Shown piece after piece: positions 51,866 through 63,183 of a stretch of DNA of 64,000 nt. The notes below the pieces were generated by a model, which saw only the letters and a program-made list of their open reading frames with translations, ran no database searches and was not told the DNA's origin. The DNA lies in contig NZ_RAPV01000002.1 of the NCBI RefSeq assembly GCF_003610295.1, forward strand, positions 62,001 to 126,000, given 5' to 3'. The DNA is from Paraburkholderia sp. BL23I1N1 (GTDB taxonomy: Bacteria > Pseudomonadota > Gammaproteobacteria > Burkholderiales > Burkholderiaceae). The translations under genes were made by a program, and so were the position numbers. How positions within the stretch are numbered: position 1 is the first letter of the stretch; each line of letters opens with the position of its first letter.

Positions 51866-52539
51866 GGTTGCGTCATGCTGTCGTCGCCGAGTTTCTTGGC
51901 TCGGCGCTGCTTCTCGCAACCGTCGTGGGTTCCGGCATCATGGGGGAACGACTTGCCGGCGGCAATGTGGGAATCGCCCTTTTGGCGAATACGCTAGCGA
52001 CGGGCGCGGGTCTGGTGGCCCTGATTGCGACGTTTATCAGTATCTCGGGTGCACACTTTAACCCGCTGGTCACGCTCGCCGAGGTCTGCCTTGGCAAACT
52101 TCGGTGGAAGCACGCTGGCGCCTATATCGCGGCACAAGCTGTCGGTGCCATCGCCGGGGTCATAGCTGCTCACGGTATGTTCGACCTGCCGTTGATAGAG
52201 GCATCCAGACACGTTCGTACAGGTCCGTCACAGTGGTGGAGTGAGGTAGTCGCGTCATTCGGCCTGCTCACCGTGATTCTGAACGTGGCAAAGCGACGTA
52301 TCGAATTCGTTCCGGTCGCCGTGGGCGGCTATATCACCGCCGCTTACTGGTTCACCGCTTCGACCTCGTTTGCTAATCCGACGGTGACTATCGCGCGTTC
52401 GCTGACGGATACCTTTGCCGGCATCCGCCCTGTCGATGCGCCGGGATTCATCGTGAGTGAACTGGTAGGCGGAGCCCTCGCAGTCGTCGTCTTCCTTTGG
52501 ATGGAGCGCTCGCATGTTCCAACGGCAACCACGCTTTAA
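51862..52539 (+). CDS. aqpS: Aquaglyceroporin AqpS (arsenite channel)
   Basis: The 225-residue MIP channel has six membrane helices and two half-helix loops. The NPA motifs read NPL (GAHFNPLVTLAEV) and NPT (SFANPTVTIARSL), as reported for some arsenic-operon aquaporins. The opening RHAVVAEFLGSALLLATVVG is typical. In rhizobial ars operons AqpS lets internally produced arsenite flow out. No ArsB or Acr3 is intact in the window, so this may be the exit route. It ends the rightward ars operon. Confidence 0.9.
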   Translation: MRLRHAVVAEFLGSALLLATVVGSGIMGERLAGGNVGIALLANTLATGAGLVALIATFISISGAHFNPLVTLAEVCLGKLRWKHAGAYIAAQAVGAIAGVIAAHGMFDLPLIEASRHVRTGPSQWWSEVVASFGLLTVILNVAKRRIEFVPVAVGGYITAAYWFTASTSFANPTVTIARSLTDTFAGIRPVDAPGFIVSELVGGALAVVVFLWMERSHVPTATTL

Positions 52540-52691
52540 GGGAGCCGACAAGGAAGCTGTCGTGGTTGAAGGTGGAAGCCCGCGTGAACAGGCCGCCGGG
52601 CGGATTGACCAGGCCGAATTCCATAGCGCGCGGAAGCGCTAGCGCCGATGGTGTGGCGAAAGGCCTCGCCCCTTCGCCACGCTGCCCATCC

Positions 52692-52994
52692 TCACAAGGT
52701 GGGTAACCGTTCGAAATCGTCAAAGCGGGTAAATGGTGGTTGCACTTCGGTGACCGCAAGTTCGTCGACAAGTGCGGCGGACATTCCCTCGCTTAACCAG
52801 GCGCACATGTCAGCAAGCTGCTCCGGCGAGCCCTGCAGCAATGCCTCTACTGAACCGTCCATGCGGTTACGGACCCAGCCGGTAACGCCCAGCTCAGTCG
52901 CATAGCGCACGCAGGCTTCCCGGTACCCGATTCCCTGCACCTGGCCATGTACCCGGACCAGCCGGGTCTCAAGCATCCCGTCTTCAGCTCCCAT
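52692..52994 (-). CDS. acyP: Acylphosphatase (copy 2)
   Basis: The 100-residue acylphosphatase has catalytic Arg in VQGIGYREACVRYA and Asn in GWVRNRMDGSVEA. It is strongly similar to copy 1 at 26802 over its whole length, including the extended LSEGMSAALVDELAVTEVQP end. AGGAGG lies 7 bases before the ATG at 52994. It begins 24 bp after aioR on the same strand and is therefore the last gene of the aioXSR operon. Confidence 0.88.
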   Translation of the reverse strand: MGAEDGMLETRLVRVHGQVQGIGYREACVRYATELGVTGWVRNRMDGSVEALLQGSPEQLADMCAWLSEGMSAALVDELAVTEVQPPFTRFDDFERLPTL

Positions 52995-53018
52995 ACACGG
53001 TCCTCCTAAGCGGTAGCG

Positions 53019-54368
<1,350 letters not shown>

Positions 54369-54382
54369 GATGCTCTCCCGCT

Positions 54383-55840
54383 TCAACGAGAAGTAACCGG
54401 CAACAGCACGGCAAAGCATGTCTGACCCGGTTCGCTATCAACTGAAATTGTGCCGCCGAGCTGCGTGACGATTTGATAGCTCACCCACAGCCCGAGGCTA
54501 TATGAGCGCCGCCCCTCGGATGCAGCGACCGACCCAAACGGCTCGAACAGATGTTCCATGGCGACGCCGGCTATGTACTGGCCGGTATTCGACACCGTAA
54601 TTCGTAGAGCACCTTCGCGGACCGCTACCAGGCAGTTGACGTGCCCGCCAGTCTCGACCGCCTTCACTGCATTCAGAAGCAGGTTGAGCACGAGCTGGCG
54701 CACGAGGTGGGCTGGCAATGCGACGTCCTCGTCTAGAGCAATGTCCCAATGAAACGTTGCCTGCTTCGCCTGTATCTGTGGCGCAACCAGCAACTTCAAG
54801 TCCTGCCAGTCCGACAAACTCATCGCCGGTGAGTCCAGCCGCGCCTCGAACAGCAATGCTCCGACTGTCGCGCGGATTTGGGCCAAACCGCGCTCGAGGA
54901 GCCCCAAAGTCTTCCTCGTCTGCGCGTCGGGCTCGCCGTGGGTGTTGAGCGTGTCGATGGCGTTCAACATGCCGCCCAATGGGTTATTGATTTCGTGCGC
55001 GATGCCCGCCGCGACGCGCCCGACGGCCGCGAGTCTTTCTGAGATAACGACTTCGCGTTCGAGCGCCTGCTTTTGTTCGAGTTCGGAGAGCATCGCCTGG
55101 AACTGTTGTCCCAGTTGGCCTATTTCGTCGTTGCTCTGTGTCGTGATGTCTGCGCCCACTTTCTCCGGAGGCTCCTTCCCAATGCGGGCCATGGCTGCAG
55201 TGAGGCGCAGGAGCGGCTTCGCCATCCGGTCTCCCCAGACCCAACCCACCGGTATGAGGAGCAACAGGACCGGCACGGTGGCCACCGCGAGTTTGACGAG
55301 CGTTGACCGTACGCGGCCATAGAAGGTGTCGGCGTCGTAGACCAGAACCACATAGCCGAGGCGACTGCCGTCATCGGAATCTACCGACATGCCTGCGGTG
55401 ACATCACGGCGCGCGAAGAATCCCGGGAAGTCGAAAAAGAACGGGTCGCCGGGGCCGCCCAGATGCGAGATGACCGAAGCGAACTGGGCAGGAAGCTGGG
55501 CGACCGGACGCTGGATGGGTTCTGTCCGGGGTGAGGTCGAAACATATACGCGAGCCCTGGCATCGAAGAGGACGATTTCCTTTAGCGGATTTGTCGGTTC
55601 CCTGACCGCCACGGGTGTTCGAATCACCTCGAACGCATGCCACAAGTCATCCTTCACCATGGGGTTGCGAAGCGACAGTGTGAGCACTTGACACAGATTC
55701 TTCGCGCTGCTTTCCAGGTCATTTCTTGCGTCGGAGACTGCGACGCTCACCAGCGCGATGGTCACGAGCAATTCCGTCAACAGGATGACTGCGCTCAGCG
55801 CGAGCGGAATCTTGTAGCGGTAGCTGAGGTGAGAAAACAT
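54383..55840 (-). CDS. aioS: AioS membrane sensor histidine kinase
   Basis: The 485-residue kinase has two membrane helices (about 10-32 and 185-208), a periplasmic sensor region, a HAMP segment, a HisKA motif with His in AAGIAHEINNPLGGML and an HATPase domain (LRQLVLNLLLNAVKAVETGG, then VSNTGQ). The C-terminal N- and G-box residues are intact, though SLGLWVSYQIV is used in place of GLGL. It forms the aioXSR operon, 10 bp after aioX, and phosphorylates AioR on arsenite signalling from AioX. Confidence 0.9.
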   Translation of the reverse strand: MFSHLSYRYKIPLALSAVILLTELLVTIALVSVAVSDARNDLESSAKNLCQVLTLSLRNPMVKDDLWHAFEVIRTPVAVREPTNPLKEIVLFDARARVYVSTSPRTEPIQRPVAQLPAQFASVISHLGGPGDPFFFDFPGFFARRDVTAGMSVDSDDGSRLGYVVLVYDADTFYGRVRSTLVKLAVATVPVLLLLIPVGWVWGDRMAKPLLRLTAAMARIGKEPPEKVGADITTQSNDEIGQLGQQFQAMLSELEQKQALEREVVISERLAAVGRVAAGIAHEINNPLGGMLNAIDTLNTHGEPDAQTRKTLGLLERGLAQIRATVGALLFEARLDSPAMSLSDWQDLKLLVAPQIQAKQATFHWDIALDEDVALPAHLVRQLVLNLLLNAVKAVETGGHVNCLVAVREGALRITVSNTGQYIAGVAMEHLFEPFGSVAASEGRRSYSLGLWVSYQIVTQLGGTISVDSEPGQTCFAVLLPVTSR

Positions 55841-55850
55841 CTGCGCGACC

Positions 55851-56729
55851 CTAGACCGGCCCGGCGTTCAGGATGGCGACCAGGCGGCGGATGCCGTCGA
55901 ACACCCTGTCGTCGTCAGGCACAAAGCCATCAAGGTTCAGTCGCTGCAGGACGTCCCGCCCGTCCGCACGGTCCTTCATGCCGACGAGTGCGTGCTGGAT
56001 ACGAAGAAATGAGTCGTCGTCGAGAGAGCGACGCGCCACGATGGGTGGGAAGCCGTACTGCGGAGACTGCCATGCTACCCGTACATCACGAGTGCGTTCC
56101 GGGTGCTCCTTCTCGATGGTGTCAAACACGTATCCGTCAATTTCTCCCCCGTCGGCAATCCCGGAAGTCACAGCGTCAACGACCTTCCTGTGCGCATAAG
56201 TGAAAAAGGACTTCCTGAAAAAACGGCTTGGCCGGATACCGGCGCGAATCAATTCGGTGGTCGGAACCAGGAAGCCTGAATTCGACTGCGGGTCGCTGAA
56301 GGCAAACACGCGGCTCCGGAGCTGGGTGATGTGGGTCGTAGTCGAATCGCTCCTGGGAACAAGCAGATACGAGCGGTACAGCGGCTGGCCTTGATAGTCC
56401 GGTATCGCCATCAATCGCATCGTCTGCATGTGCGTGACGTACGGGAACCCGCAGACCCAGGCGACGTCAACTCGGTCGTCAGCCAGCAGGTCATTGATTT
56501 CCCGATAGCTATTGCGCTGCACAAACCTCACGTCTGCACTGCAAATCTCTCCCAGTTCCCGGCTCCACTGGTCGAGCAGGCCGATTTCGTTATCGAGGAA
56601 CACGGCGGTCGTGCCAAACGCGACCGCTGGATTTTCGTTGCCGACAGCGAACCTGAATTTCGAGAGGAGCGGAACGCTTAGCGCGAAACGCAGAATCTGC
56701 CGCCGCCGGATGTTACGAATTGGTGACAT
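55851..56729 (-). CDS. aioX: AioX periplasmic arsenite-binding protein
   Basis: The 292-residue PhnD-like periplasmic binding protein has an N-terminal RRRQILRFALSVPLLS export signal that resembles a Tat motif. Body motifs are DVAWVCGFPYVTHMQTM and AFSDPQSNSGFLVPTTELI, as in AioX. The conserved cysteine needed for As(III) sensing is probably that in VCGFPYV. It is the first gene of the leftward aioXSR operon, divergent from aioBA. Confidence 0.9.
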   Translation of the reverse strand: MSPIRNIRRRQILRFALSVPLLSKFRFAVGNENPAVAFGTTAVFLDNEIGLLDQWSRELGEICSADVRFVQRNSYREINDLLADDRVDVAWVCGFPYVTHMQTMRLMAIPDYQGQPLYRSYLLVPRSDSTTTHITQLRSRVFAFSDPQSNSGFLVPTTELIRAGIRPSRFFRKSFFTYAHRKVVDAVTSGIADGGEIDGYVFDTIEKEHPERTRDVRVAWQSPQYGFPPIVARRSLDDDSFLRIQHALVGMKDRADGRDVLQRLNLDGFVPDDDRVFDGIRRLVAILNAGPV

Positions 56730-56755
56730 AACGGCTCACTCCCCATCACGAACCG

Positions 56756-56769
56756 TTACCGGACGGTAA
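56756..56769. promoter_or_regulatory. Inverted repeat, candidate AioR upstream activator site
   Basis: TTACCG (56756-56761) and CGGTAA (56764-56769) form a perfect palindrome with a 2-base centre. It lies about 75 bp before the sigma-54 promoter, in the position of an activator site. A second repeat GCCGTC/GACGGC follows at 56771-56791. Confidence 0.55.
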
Positions 56770-56836
56770 TGCCGTCCAGCAACCCGACGGCGGCAACGCT
56801 ACCGCGCGCGGGCCTCTCAGCAAAGGTCAAGCCGGG

Positions 56837-56852
56837 TGGCATACCTCTTGCC
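56837..56852 (+). promoter_or_regulatory. Sigma-54 promoter of aioBA
   Basis: TGGCATACCTCTTGCC has GG at -24 (56838-56839) and GC at -12 (56850-56851), with the required 10-bp separation, and matches the TGGCAC-N5-TTGCW consensus closely. It is 54 bp upstream of aioB. Confidence 0.85.
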
Positions 56853-56905
56853 CTTCAATCGATGCTAACGACAACACCTGCAAGATTCAAGCAAAGGAGG
56901 AGGCC

Positions 56906-57430
56906 ATGTCAGAGCTGAAAATCGCGCGCCGGACTTTCCTGAAGCTCGGTGCCGGCTCGGTCGCCGCAACGGCTGCGTCGGCCCTTGCGCCGAAAGCGGT
57001 CGCTGCCGCGAATCCAATGGATACAAGTAAGACGAATCTTCCCTATCCGAAAAAGGCAGTGGCCCAGGTCGGGCGCATGGCGCTGAACACACCGGTCTCC
57101 TTCACCTATCCCGACGCCGCGTCACCCTGTACAGCCCTCAAACTGGGTAGCCGCGTACCTGGCGGCGTCGGCCCTGACGGCGACATCGTGGCCTTTAGCG
57201 CCATGTGTACTCACATGGGCTGCCCCGTCTCGTACGAGCCGAAGACAAAGGTCTTCAAATGCCCGTGCCATTTCAGCATGTTCGATGCGGAGAAGGCCGG
57301 ACAGATGATTGCCGGGCAGGCTACGGAAAATCTACCGCGTGTGCGACTTCATTTCGACGAGAAGAGCGGCACCGTATCCGCAGTGGGCATCGAAGGTTTG
57401 ATATACGGCCGTCAGGCCAACGTTCTTTGA
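56906..57430 (+). CDS. aioB: Arsenite oxidase small subunit AioB (Rieske)
   Basis: The 174-residue Rieske protein carries a twin-arginine signal ([20 protein letters not shown]). The [2Fe-2S] motifs are MCTHMGCPV and CPCHFSMF, with a Cys-Cys pair available for the Rieske disulfide. It takes electrons from AioA and passes them to a cytochrome or azurin. An AAGGAGGAGG ribosome site precedes the ATG at 56906. aioA follows after 16 bp. Confidence 0.95.
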   Translation: MSELKIARRTFLKLGAGSVAATAASALAPKAVAAANPMDTSKTNLPYPKKAVAQVGRMALNTPVSFTYPDAASPCTALKLGSRVPGGVGPDGDIVAFSAMCTHMGCPVSYEPKTKVFKCPCHFSMFDAEKAGQMIAGQATENLPRVRLHFDEKSGTVSAVGIEGLIYGRQANVL

Positions 57431-57446
57431 GTTCGAGGAGCTGAAA

Positions 57447-59924
57447 ATGGCTAAGGACAAGGACCGCATTGTGCTACCGCCGGTCACGGCCCAGCGAACC
57501 AACATGACCTGCCACTTCTGCATCGTTGGATGCGGGTATCACGTCTACAAGTGGCCGGAAGACCAGGAAGGTGGCCGCGCACCGAATCAGAATGCGCTCG
57601 GCGTGGATTTCCGCAAGCAGTTGCCGCCTCTCACACTCATCATGACGCCCGCGATGGAGAACGTGGTCACCGACCACGACGGCTCTCGACACACCATCAT
57701 GATTGTTCCGGACAAGAATTGCGTCGTGAATAGCGGGCTGAGCTCGACGCGCGGCGGCAAGATGGCCACTTACATGTACACGCCGGACGGCATCACCCAG
57801 GACCGGTTGAGAAATCCTCGGGTGTTCTTGAGCGACCAATGGGTCGACACGACCTGGGACGACGCGATGGCACTCTACGCCGGCCTGTTGAAGAAGGTGC
57901 TCGACAAGGACGGGCCAAACGGGATTGTGTTTTCCGCCTTCGACCATGGTGGCGCGGGAGGCGGATTCGAGAACACGTGGGGTTCCGGCAAGCTGATGTT
58001 CACTGCGTTGCAGACGCCGATGGTGCGCATCCACAATCGCCCGGCATACAACTCGGAGTGTCACGCCACGCGCGAGATGGGCATCGGCGAGCTGAACAAC
58101 TCATACGAGGACGCTGAACTGGCCGATGTCATCTGGTCCATCGGCGCGAACTCCTACGAGACGCAGACGAACTACTTTCTCAATCACTGGGTGCCCAACC
58201 TGCAGGGCGGCACGCTCGACAAGAAAAGGAAGTGGTTCCAGGGTGAGACATTTCCGAAGACGAAGGTCGTGTTCGTCGACCCGAGACGAACCCCGACCAT
58301 CGCGGTTGCCGAGCAGGTGGCCGGGAAGGACAACGTACTGCATCTCGACATTCAGCCGGGTACCGATGTCGCGCTCTTCAACGGCCTCTTCACCTACGTG
58401 GTCCAGCAGGGGTGGATTGACCGCGACTTCGTCGCTGCTCACACGAACGGGTTCGATGACGCCGTGAAGGCGAACAGGCTGTCTCTGGACGAATGCAGCA
58501 AGATTACCGGCGTACCCGTCGAAAAGATTCAGACGGCGGCGGAATGGTCGTACAAGCCGAAGGCGCCGGGCCAGTCACCGCGGACGATGCACACCTATGA
58601 AAAGGGCATCATCTGGGGCAACGACAACTATCTGATTCAGTCGTCGCTCGTAGACCTCGTTCTCGCCACACACAACGTCGGCCGGCGAGGCACGGGATGC
58701 GTGCGCATGGGTGGTCACCAGGAGGGATACACGCGACCGCCTTATCCGGGCAGCACCAAGATATACATCGACCAGGAACTCATTCACGGCAGGGGAAGGA
58801 TGATGACGTGGTGGGCGTGCAACAACTTCCAGACCAGCAACAACGCGCAGGGATTGCGCGAGGTCGTGCTGCGCCGCTCGCAAATCGTGAAGGACGCGAT
58901 GCAGGGAGCACGCGGTGCGACCACAGAGCAGATGGTAGATGTCGTCTATGACGCGACATCCAAGGGCGGCCTCTTCGTGGCGAGCATCAACATCTATCCG
59001 ACGAAACTGGCCGAAGCCGCACATCTCATGCTGCCCGCGACGCATCCTGGCGAAATGAATCTGACGTCGATGAACGGTGAACGTCGCATGCGGCTGTCGG
59101 AACGGTTCATGGACCCGCCGGGAACGGCGATGCCGGATTGCCTCATCGCGGCACGTGTGGCCAACACGCTGCGCGACATGTATCGCAAGGATGGCAACAC
59201 GAAGATGGCCGCGCGGTTTGACGGCTTCGACTGGAAGACCGAAGAGGACGCATTCAACGACGGATTCCGGCGCGCGGGACAACCGGGGGTGGAAAAGATA
59301 GACAGCCAGGGCGGCAGCACAGGCAACCTTGTCACGTACCAACGGCTGCGCGTGATGGCGAACAATGGCGTGCAGTTGCCGGCAAAGGCGTGGGAAGGCG
59401 GCAAACTCGTCGGCACGGAAATGATGTACATGGACGGCAAGTTCGATACGCCGGACGGCAAGGCGCAGTTCAAGCAATCGCCGTGGCCGGGACTGCCGAA
59501 ACTGGTCTCGGACCTGAAAGGGAAGTACCGTTTCTGGATTAACAACGGTCGTACGAACGAAGTGTGGCAGACGGTGTATCACGACCAGTACAACGAGTTC
59601 GTCCGCGCACGTGACCCGATGGCCTACATCGAAATCAACCCCGGTGACGCGCAGGAACTTGGAATTGCCGCCGGCGATATCGTCGAGGTCTACAACGACT
59701 TTGGGTCCACCTACGCGATGGCCTACCCGGCAGCCGAAATAAAGCATGACCAGACCTTCATGGTCTTCGGCCATATCAATGGCATCCAGGATGATGTCAC
59801 GACTACCTGGACGGACCGCAATATCGTCCCTTACTACAAGGGGACGTGGGCGAACATACGTCGCGTCGGGTCGATGGAGGATTACAAGCGTACGGTCAGC
59901 TTCAAGAGCCGACGCTATACCTAG
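57447..59924 (+). CDS. aioA: Arsenite oxidase large subunit AioA
   Basis: The 825-residue molybdopterin enzyme oxidises arsenite to arsenate. The [3Fe-4S] cluster cysteines are C22, C25 and C29 ([14 protein letters not shown]), and the fourth position is Ser as is typical of AioA. Other blocks are [20 protein letters not shown] and [20 protein letters not shown]. Length matches the family (about 820-830). No cytochrome c gene follows. A terminator follows directly and then moaA. Confidence 0.95.
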   Translation: MAKDKDRIVLPPVTAQRTNMTCHFCIVGCGYHVYKWPEDQEGGRAPNQNALGVDFRKQLPPLTLIMTPAMENVVTDHDGSRHTIMIVPDKNCVVNSGLSSTRGGKMATYMYTPDGITQDRLRNPRVFLSDQWVDTTWDDAMALYAGLLKKVLDKDGPNGIVFSAFDHGGAGGGFENTWGSGKLMFTALQTPMVRIHNRPAYNSECHATREMGIGELNNSYEDAELADVIWSIGANSYETQTNYFLNHWVPNLQGGTLDKKRKWFQGETFPKTKVVFVDPRRTPTIAVAEQVAGKDNVLHLDIQPGTDVALFNGLFTYVVQQGWIDRDFVAAHTNGFDDAVKANRLSLDECSKITGVPVEKIQTAAEWSYKPKAPGQSPRTMHTYEKGIIWGNDNYLIQSSLVDLVLATHNVGRRGTGCVRMGGHQEGYTRPPYPGSTKIYIDQELIHGRGRMMTWWACNNFQTSNNAQGLREVVLRRSQIVKDAMQGARGATTEQMVDVVYDATSKGGLFVASINIYPTKLAEAAHLMLPATHPGEMNLTSMNGERRMRLSERFMDPPGTAMPDCLIAARVANTLRDMYRKDGNTKMAARFDGFDWKTEEDAFNDGFRRAGQPGVEKIDSQGGSTGNLVTYQRLRVMANNGVQLPAKAWEGGKLVGTEMMYMDGKFDTPDGKAQFKQSPWPGLPKLVSDLKGKYRFWINNGRTNEVWQTVYHDQYNEFVRARDPMAYIEINPGDAQELGIAAGDIVEVYNDFGSTYAMAYPAAEIKHDQTFMVFGHINGIQDDVTTTWTDRNIVPYYKGTWANIRRVGSMEDYKRTVSFKSRRYT

Positions 59925-59929
59925 GCGCC

Positions 59930-59964
59930 TGCGGCCGGTGCATCGCCGGCCGCACTCTCTTTTT
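59930..59964 (+). terminator. Rho-independent terminator after aioA
   Basis: A perfect 9-bp stem TGCGGCCGG (59930-59938) / CCGGCCGCA (59946-59954) with loop TGCATCG is followed by T5. It lies between aioA and moaA and should reduce moaA read-through. Confidence 0.8.
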
Positions 59965-60004
59965 CCTGGCCGGCGACTATCTGCGCGCGGGGATGGGTGG
60001 AGCG

Positions 60005-61132
60005 ATGAGGTCATTCACGCTGGGACGAGTCATTCCGCTGGTGGAAGTCTCTGTCGCTGACTCGGCGGAGCGCACCTTCCGTGTCGCCGATGTCACGGCA
60101 GCTGAGTTGCCGCTTCGCGACGCGCGTCGGCGGCCGCTGCGGGACCTGCGTATCTCGGTAACCGACCGGTGCAACTTCCGATGTATTTACTGCATGCCGA
60201 AGGAGGTGTTTGGGAGGGACTACGCGTTCCTGCCACGGCGTGAGCTGCTCAGCTTCGAAGAAATTGAGCGCATTGCGCGGGTGTTCGTTGGCCTTGGTGT
60301 TGAGAAAGTCCGGCTGACGGGCGGAGAACCATTGTTACGGAAAGACCTTGAATATCTTGTCGAGCGGTTGGCCACGTTGCGAACGCCTCGCGACGAGGAC
60401 ATCGACCTGACGCTGACGACCAACGGCTCGCTCCTGAGTCGCAAGGTGCAGTCCCTTCGCGATGCGGGATTGAAGCGTATCAGCGTCAGTCTCGACGCAA
60501 TTGACGAATCCGTCTTCCAGCAAATGAACGGCGTCGACTTTCCTGCCGCGCTGGTGCTGGAAGGTATCGACGCAGCACTGCATGTCGGCCTCTCTCCGGT
60601 CAAGGTCAACATGGTGGTCAAGCGCGGCGTGAACGACACGCAGATTCTGCCGATGGCGGGCCATTTCCGGGGAACCGGCGTGGAGCTCCGCTTCATCGAG
60701 TTCATGGACGTCGGCACGAGCAACGGGTGGAATATGGAGTCGGTCGTGCCGTCATCGGAGGTCGTTGGTTGCATCGATGCGGCTTTCCCGCTCGCACCAG
60801 TTGGCCGCGAAAAGTCCTCAGACACGTCGGTTCGGTTTCGCTATGCCGACGGTCAGGGAACAATCGGTATCATCTCGAGCGTTTCACAGCCTTTCTGCGG
60901 CGACTGCACGCGGCTGCGCTTGTCGGCAGACGGTCAGCTCTTCACCTGTCTGTTTGCCTCTCATGGCCTGGACATACGCGCGCCAATACGAAACGGAGAG
61001 TCTGATGACGCATTGCGTCGACGTGTGGCAGACCTTTGGAGGCGACGGGCGGACCGCTATTCGGAGCTACGGGGCGAGAACAGTGCCGCCCTTAATCAGC
61101 ACAGAGTCGACATGTCGTTCATCGGTGGTTGA
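60005..61132 (+). CDS. moaA: GTP 3',8-cyclase MoaA
   Basis: The 375-residue radical-SAM enzyme catalyses the first step of molybdenum-cofactor synthesis. The SAM cluster motif is CNFRCIYC in RISVTDRCNFRCIYCMPKE. The second cluster is in PFCGDCTRLRLSADGQLFTC. The C-terminal GG is present. The ATG at 60005 has GGTGGAG upstream. Its place behind aioA suggests dedicated cofactor supply for arsenite oxidase, although other moa genes must lie elsewhere. Confidence 0.93.
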   Translation: MRSFTLGRVIPLVEVSVADSAERTFRVADVTAAELPLRDARRRPLRDLRISVTDRCNFRCIYCMPKEVFGRDYAFLPRRELLSFEEIERIARVFVGLGVEKVRLTGGEPLLRKDLEYLVERLATLRTPRDEDIDLTLTTNGSLLSRKVQSLRDAGLKRISVSLDAIDESVFQQMNGVDFPAALVLEGIDAALHVGLSPVKVNMVVKRGVNDTQILPMAGHFRGTGVELRFIEFMDVGTSNGWNMESVVPSSEVVGCIDAAFPLAPVGREKSSDTSVRFRYADGQGTIGIISSVSQPFCGDCTRLRLSADGQLFTCLFASHGLDIRAPIRNGESDDALRRRVADLWRRRADRYSELRGENSAALNQHRVDMSFIGG

Positions 61133-61417
61133 TGAAGTGCCTGCGACTTATCGACCGCTTACCCAGGTGTAACTGCCCGCCGCAAGTGTGACCGTTTCGC
61201 CGCCAACGGCTAGCATGACGTAAGCGGCATTCGATTACTGTTTGCATTGCGGCCGGTCCGTCTGCGAAATCGCCGACGCGTCAACGAGTTGGCGTTCGCG
61301 TACTCAGGATATCCACAATCTTGCCGACAAAATATGTGGATAACATAGGCGACGCAATGGTGCATGTGGAAATAGTGATGCGAGGTCGTGTCCTGACGTC
61401 ACGGACAACGGGCGACA

Positions 61418-61795
61418 CTATCTTTTCGTTGTCGCCTTGACGCGCCGTTTCCCGTTGGGAGATGGCGCCTTCGCGAATGACACCGCCTCTTCAAAGAGCA
61501 CCGCGAGCGCGCTAAACGCGGGACTGCTCGTTCCAAACGCCAGCCATTGCCGCATGGGCGTCCGGTCATATGGCTTGAAGTACGAGCAGCCCGGCGTTTG
61601 CAGTAACGTGGTGACACGGTCCGCAGGCAGCTTGAGTACTATCTGGTCGCCATACACGCAGGCAACCATCGACGTGCCTGCAAAAAAACCTGGGCATCCG
61701 AACATCGCTCGCTCGTGAATGTCGTCATATTGGCTGGCCACCGCACGCAACGAAGCGAGCAGGCTGATGCTTTCGTCCTGATTCAGTTTCTGCAT
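61418..61795 (-). CDS. TfoX N-terminal domain protein
   Basis: The 125-residue protein starts at 61795 (MQKLNQDESISLLASLRAVA). It carries the TfoX/Sxy N-terminal fold (RAMFGCPGFFAGTSMVACVY, VLKLPADRVTTLL, MRQWLAFG) and a lysine- and arginine-rich tail (NGKRRVKATTKR). The competence function of Sxy is not implied, as single-domain TfoX proteins are common in many bacteria. A longer upstream frame belongs to the transporter region in another frame. 45 bp separate it from the transporter upstream. Confidence 0.85.
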   Translation of the reverse strand: MQKLNQDESISLLASLRAVASQYDDIHERAMFGCPGFFAGTSMVACVYGDQIVLKLPADRVTTLLQTPGCSYFKPYDRTPMRQWLAFGTSSPAFSALAVLFEEAVSFAKAPSPNGKRRVKATTKR

Positions 61796-61839
61796 GGTCG
61801 GCCTCGTCAATGCCACAAAGTTTCGGCGGGCGTCACCGT

Positions 61840-63051
61840 TCAGGCGGCGTTTTTGTTTCGAATCGCTGTGCCAATTGCCAGCGCAACCAGCGTCAAAAGA
61901 CAGAATCCCACCCCTGCGTAAAACGTCGCGCTGGCTCCGAATTTGTCCCACAGTTCGCCAGCGACGACGCTCGCAACCAGCATGGCCACGCCGCTCATCA
62001 GGTTGAAAAAGCCGAATGCGGTGCCTTTCAACTCTGGCGGTGCCGAATGTGCAACCATGGTCGCGAGCAGACCCTGCGTGAGCCCCATATGCAGACCCCA
62101 CAGCGCCACACCAATCAGCACGATTGGCCACGAACTGCCGTGTGCCAGAACAATGTCAGACGCGATTAGCACCACGAGGCCGACGGCCAGTATTCTGGTG
62201 TGACTCATGGAGTCGGCGAGTTTTCCGAACGGGTACGCCGACAGCGAATACACGACGTTCATCGCGACCATGACCAGAGGCACGAGGGCTATCGGGACGC
62301 CGCCTTGCATGGCGCGCAGCACGAGGAAGGCTTCACTGAAGCGTGCAAGCGTGAAGACTGCACCGACACCGACGACCCACCAATACGGCCGGCTGAGTTT
62401 CTTCAGGTTCTCGAGCGTAATCGGGTTGACGCGTTTTGCTCCCGGCTGCCGTGGTGGTTCCCTGATGCCGAACGCCAGCAACGCAACGGCAACGAGCCCC
62501 GGAACGACCGCGACCCAGAATACCCAACGGAAATTGTCCGCCCACATCAGCATCAGCGCGACCGCGAGCAACGGCCCTAGAAACGCACCGACAGTGTCAA
62601 GGGCCTGTCGCAAGCCGTAGGCGGCCCCGCGAAGTTGTGCGGGCGTGATGTCAGCCACGAGGGCGTCACGCGGTGCTCCCCGGATTCCCTTGCCGACCCT
62701 GTCGACCACACGTGCGGCCAACACAACGCCCGCAGTGGGCGCCAACGCAAACAGCGGTTTGCTCAACGCTCCCATACCGTATCCAATGACCGCAAGCCAC
62801 TTGCGATTGCCCAGGTAGTCACTCAGTGCCCCGGAAAACACCTTTACGATGGGCGAGGTCGCCTCGGCGATGCCTTCAATCAGTCCGACCGCCATGGCAC
62901 TCGAGCCGAGACTCGTCACGAGGAACATCGGCAGCAGGCTGTGAATGACCTCCGACGATATGTCCATGAACATGCTTACGAAACCGAGCATCCAGATGCC
63001 ACGGGGAATCTGGCCAAGCGTGCTGGTCCGCTCGTTGGAATCAGTCTGCAC
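61840..63051 (-). CDS. MFS transporter next to the aio locus
   Basis: The 403-residue protein has 12 membrane segments. MLGFVSMFMDISSEVIHSLL opens the first helix, and ARVVDRVGKGIRGAPRDALV is a typical motif of an MFS subgroup found near arsenic and phosphate-stress genes. The transported substrate is unknown. It lies leftward at the right end of the arsenic island, upstream of the TfoX-like gene, and may form a two-gene unit with it. It might export an arsenic compound, but this is inference. Confidence 0.85.
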   Translation of the reverse strand: MQTDSNERTSTLGQIPRGIWMLGFVSMFMDISSEVIHSLLPMFLVTSLGSSAMAVGLIEGIAEATSPIVKVFSGALSDYLGNRKWLAVIGYGMGALSKPLFALAPTAGVVLAARVVDRVGKGIRGAPRDALVADITPAQLRGAAYGLRQALDTVGAFLGPLLAVALMLMWADNFRWVFWVAVVPGLVAVALLAFGIREPPRQPGAKRVNPITLENLKKLSRPYWWVVGVGAVFTLARFSEAFLVLRAMQGGVPIALVPLVMVAMNVVYSLSAYPFGKLADSMSHTRILAVGLVVLIASDIVLAHGSSWPIVLIGVALWGLHMGLTQGLLATMVAHSAPPELKGTAFGFFNLMSGVAMLVASVVAGELWDKFGASATFYAGVGFCLLTLVALAIGTAIRNKNAA

Positions 63052-63183
63052 GTGTCCTCTTTTCAGTGCTGGTCTGTGTGAACGCTGATATTGTCATGCA
63101 TTCGCGCAACTGAAGAATGAATCTGAACAGCTATCTGTGATGCTCGGGAAATCAGGGCGCGCAAGATGCGTATCGATAGTCGT

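Noticed and set aside
61796..62131. N-terminal extension of the TfoX-like protein to 62131
   Set aside because: The extension is antisense or out of frame within the MFS gene and lacks family similarity. The TfoX fold starts at 61795.
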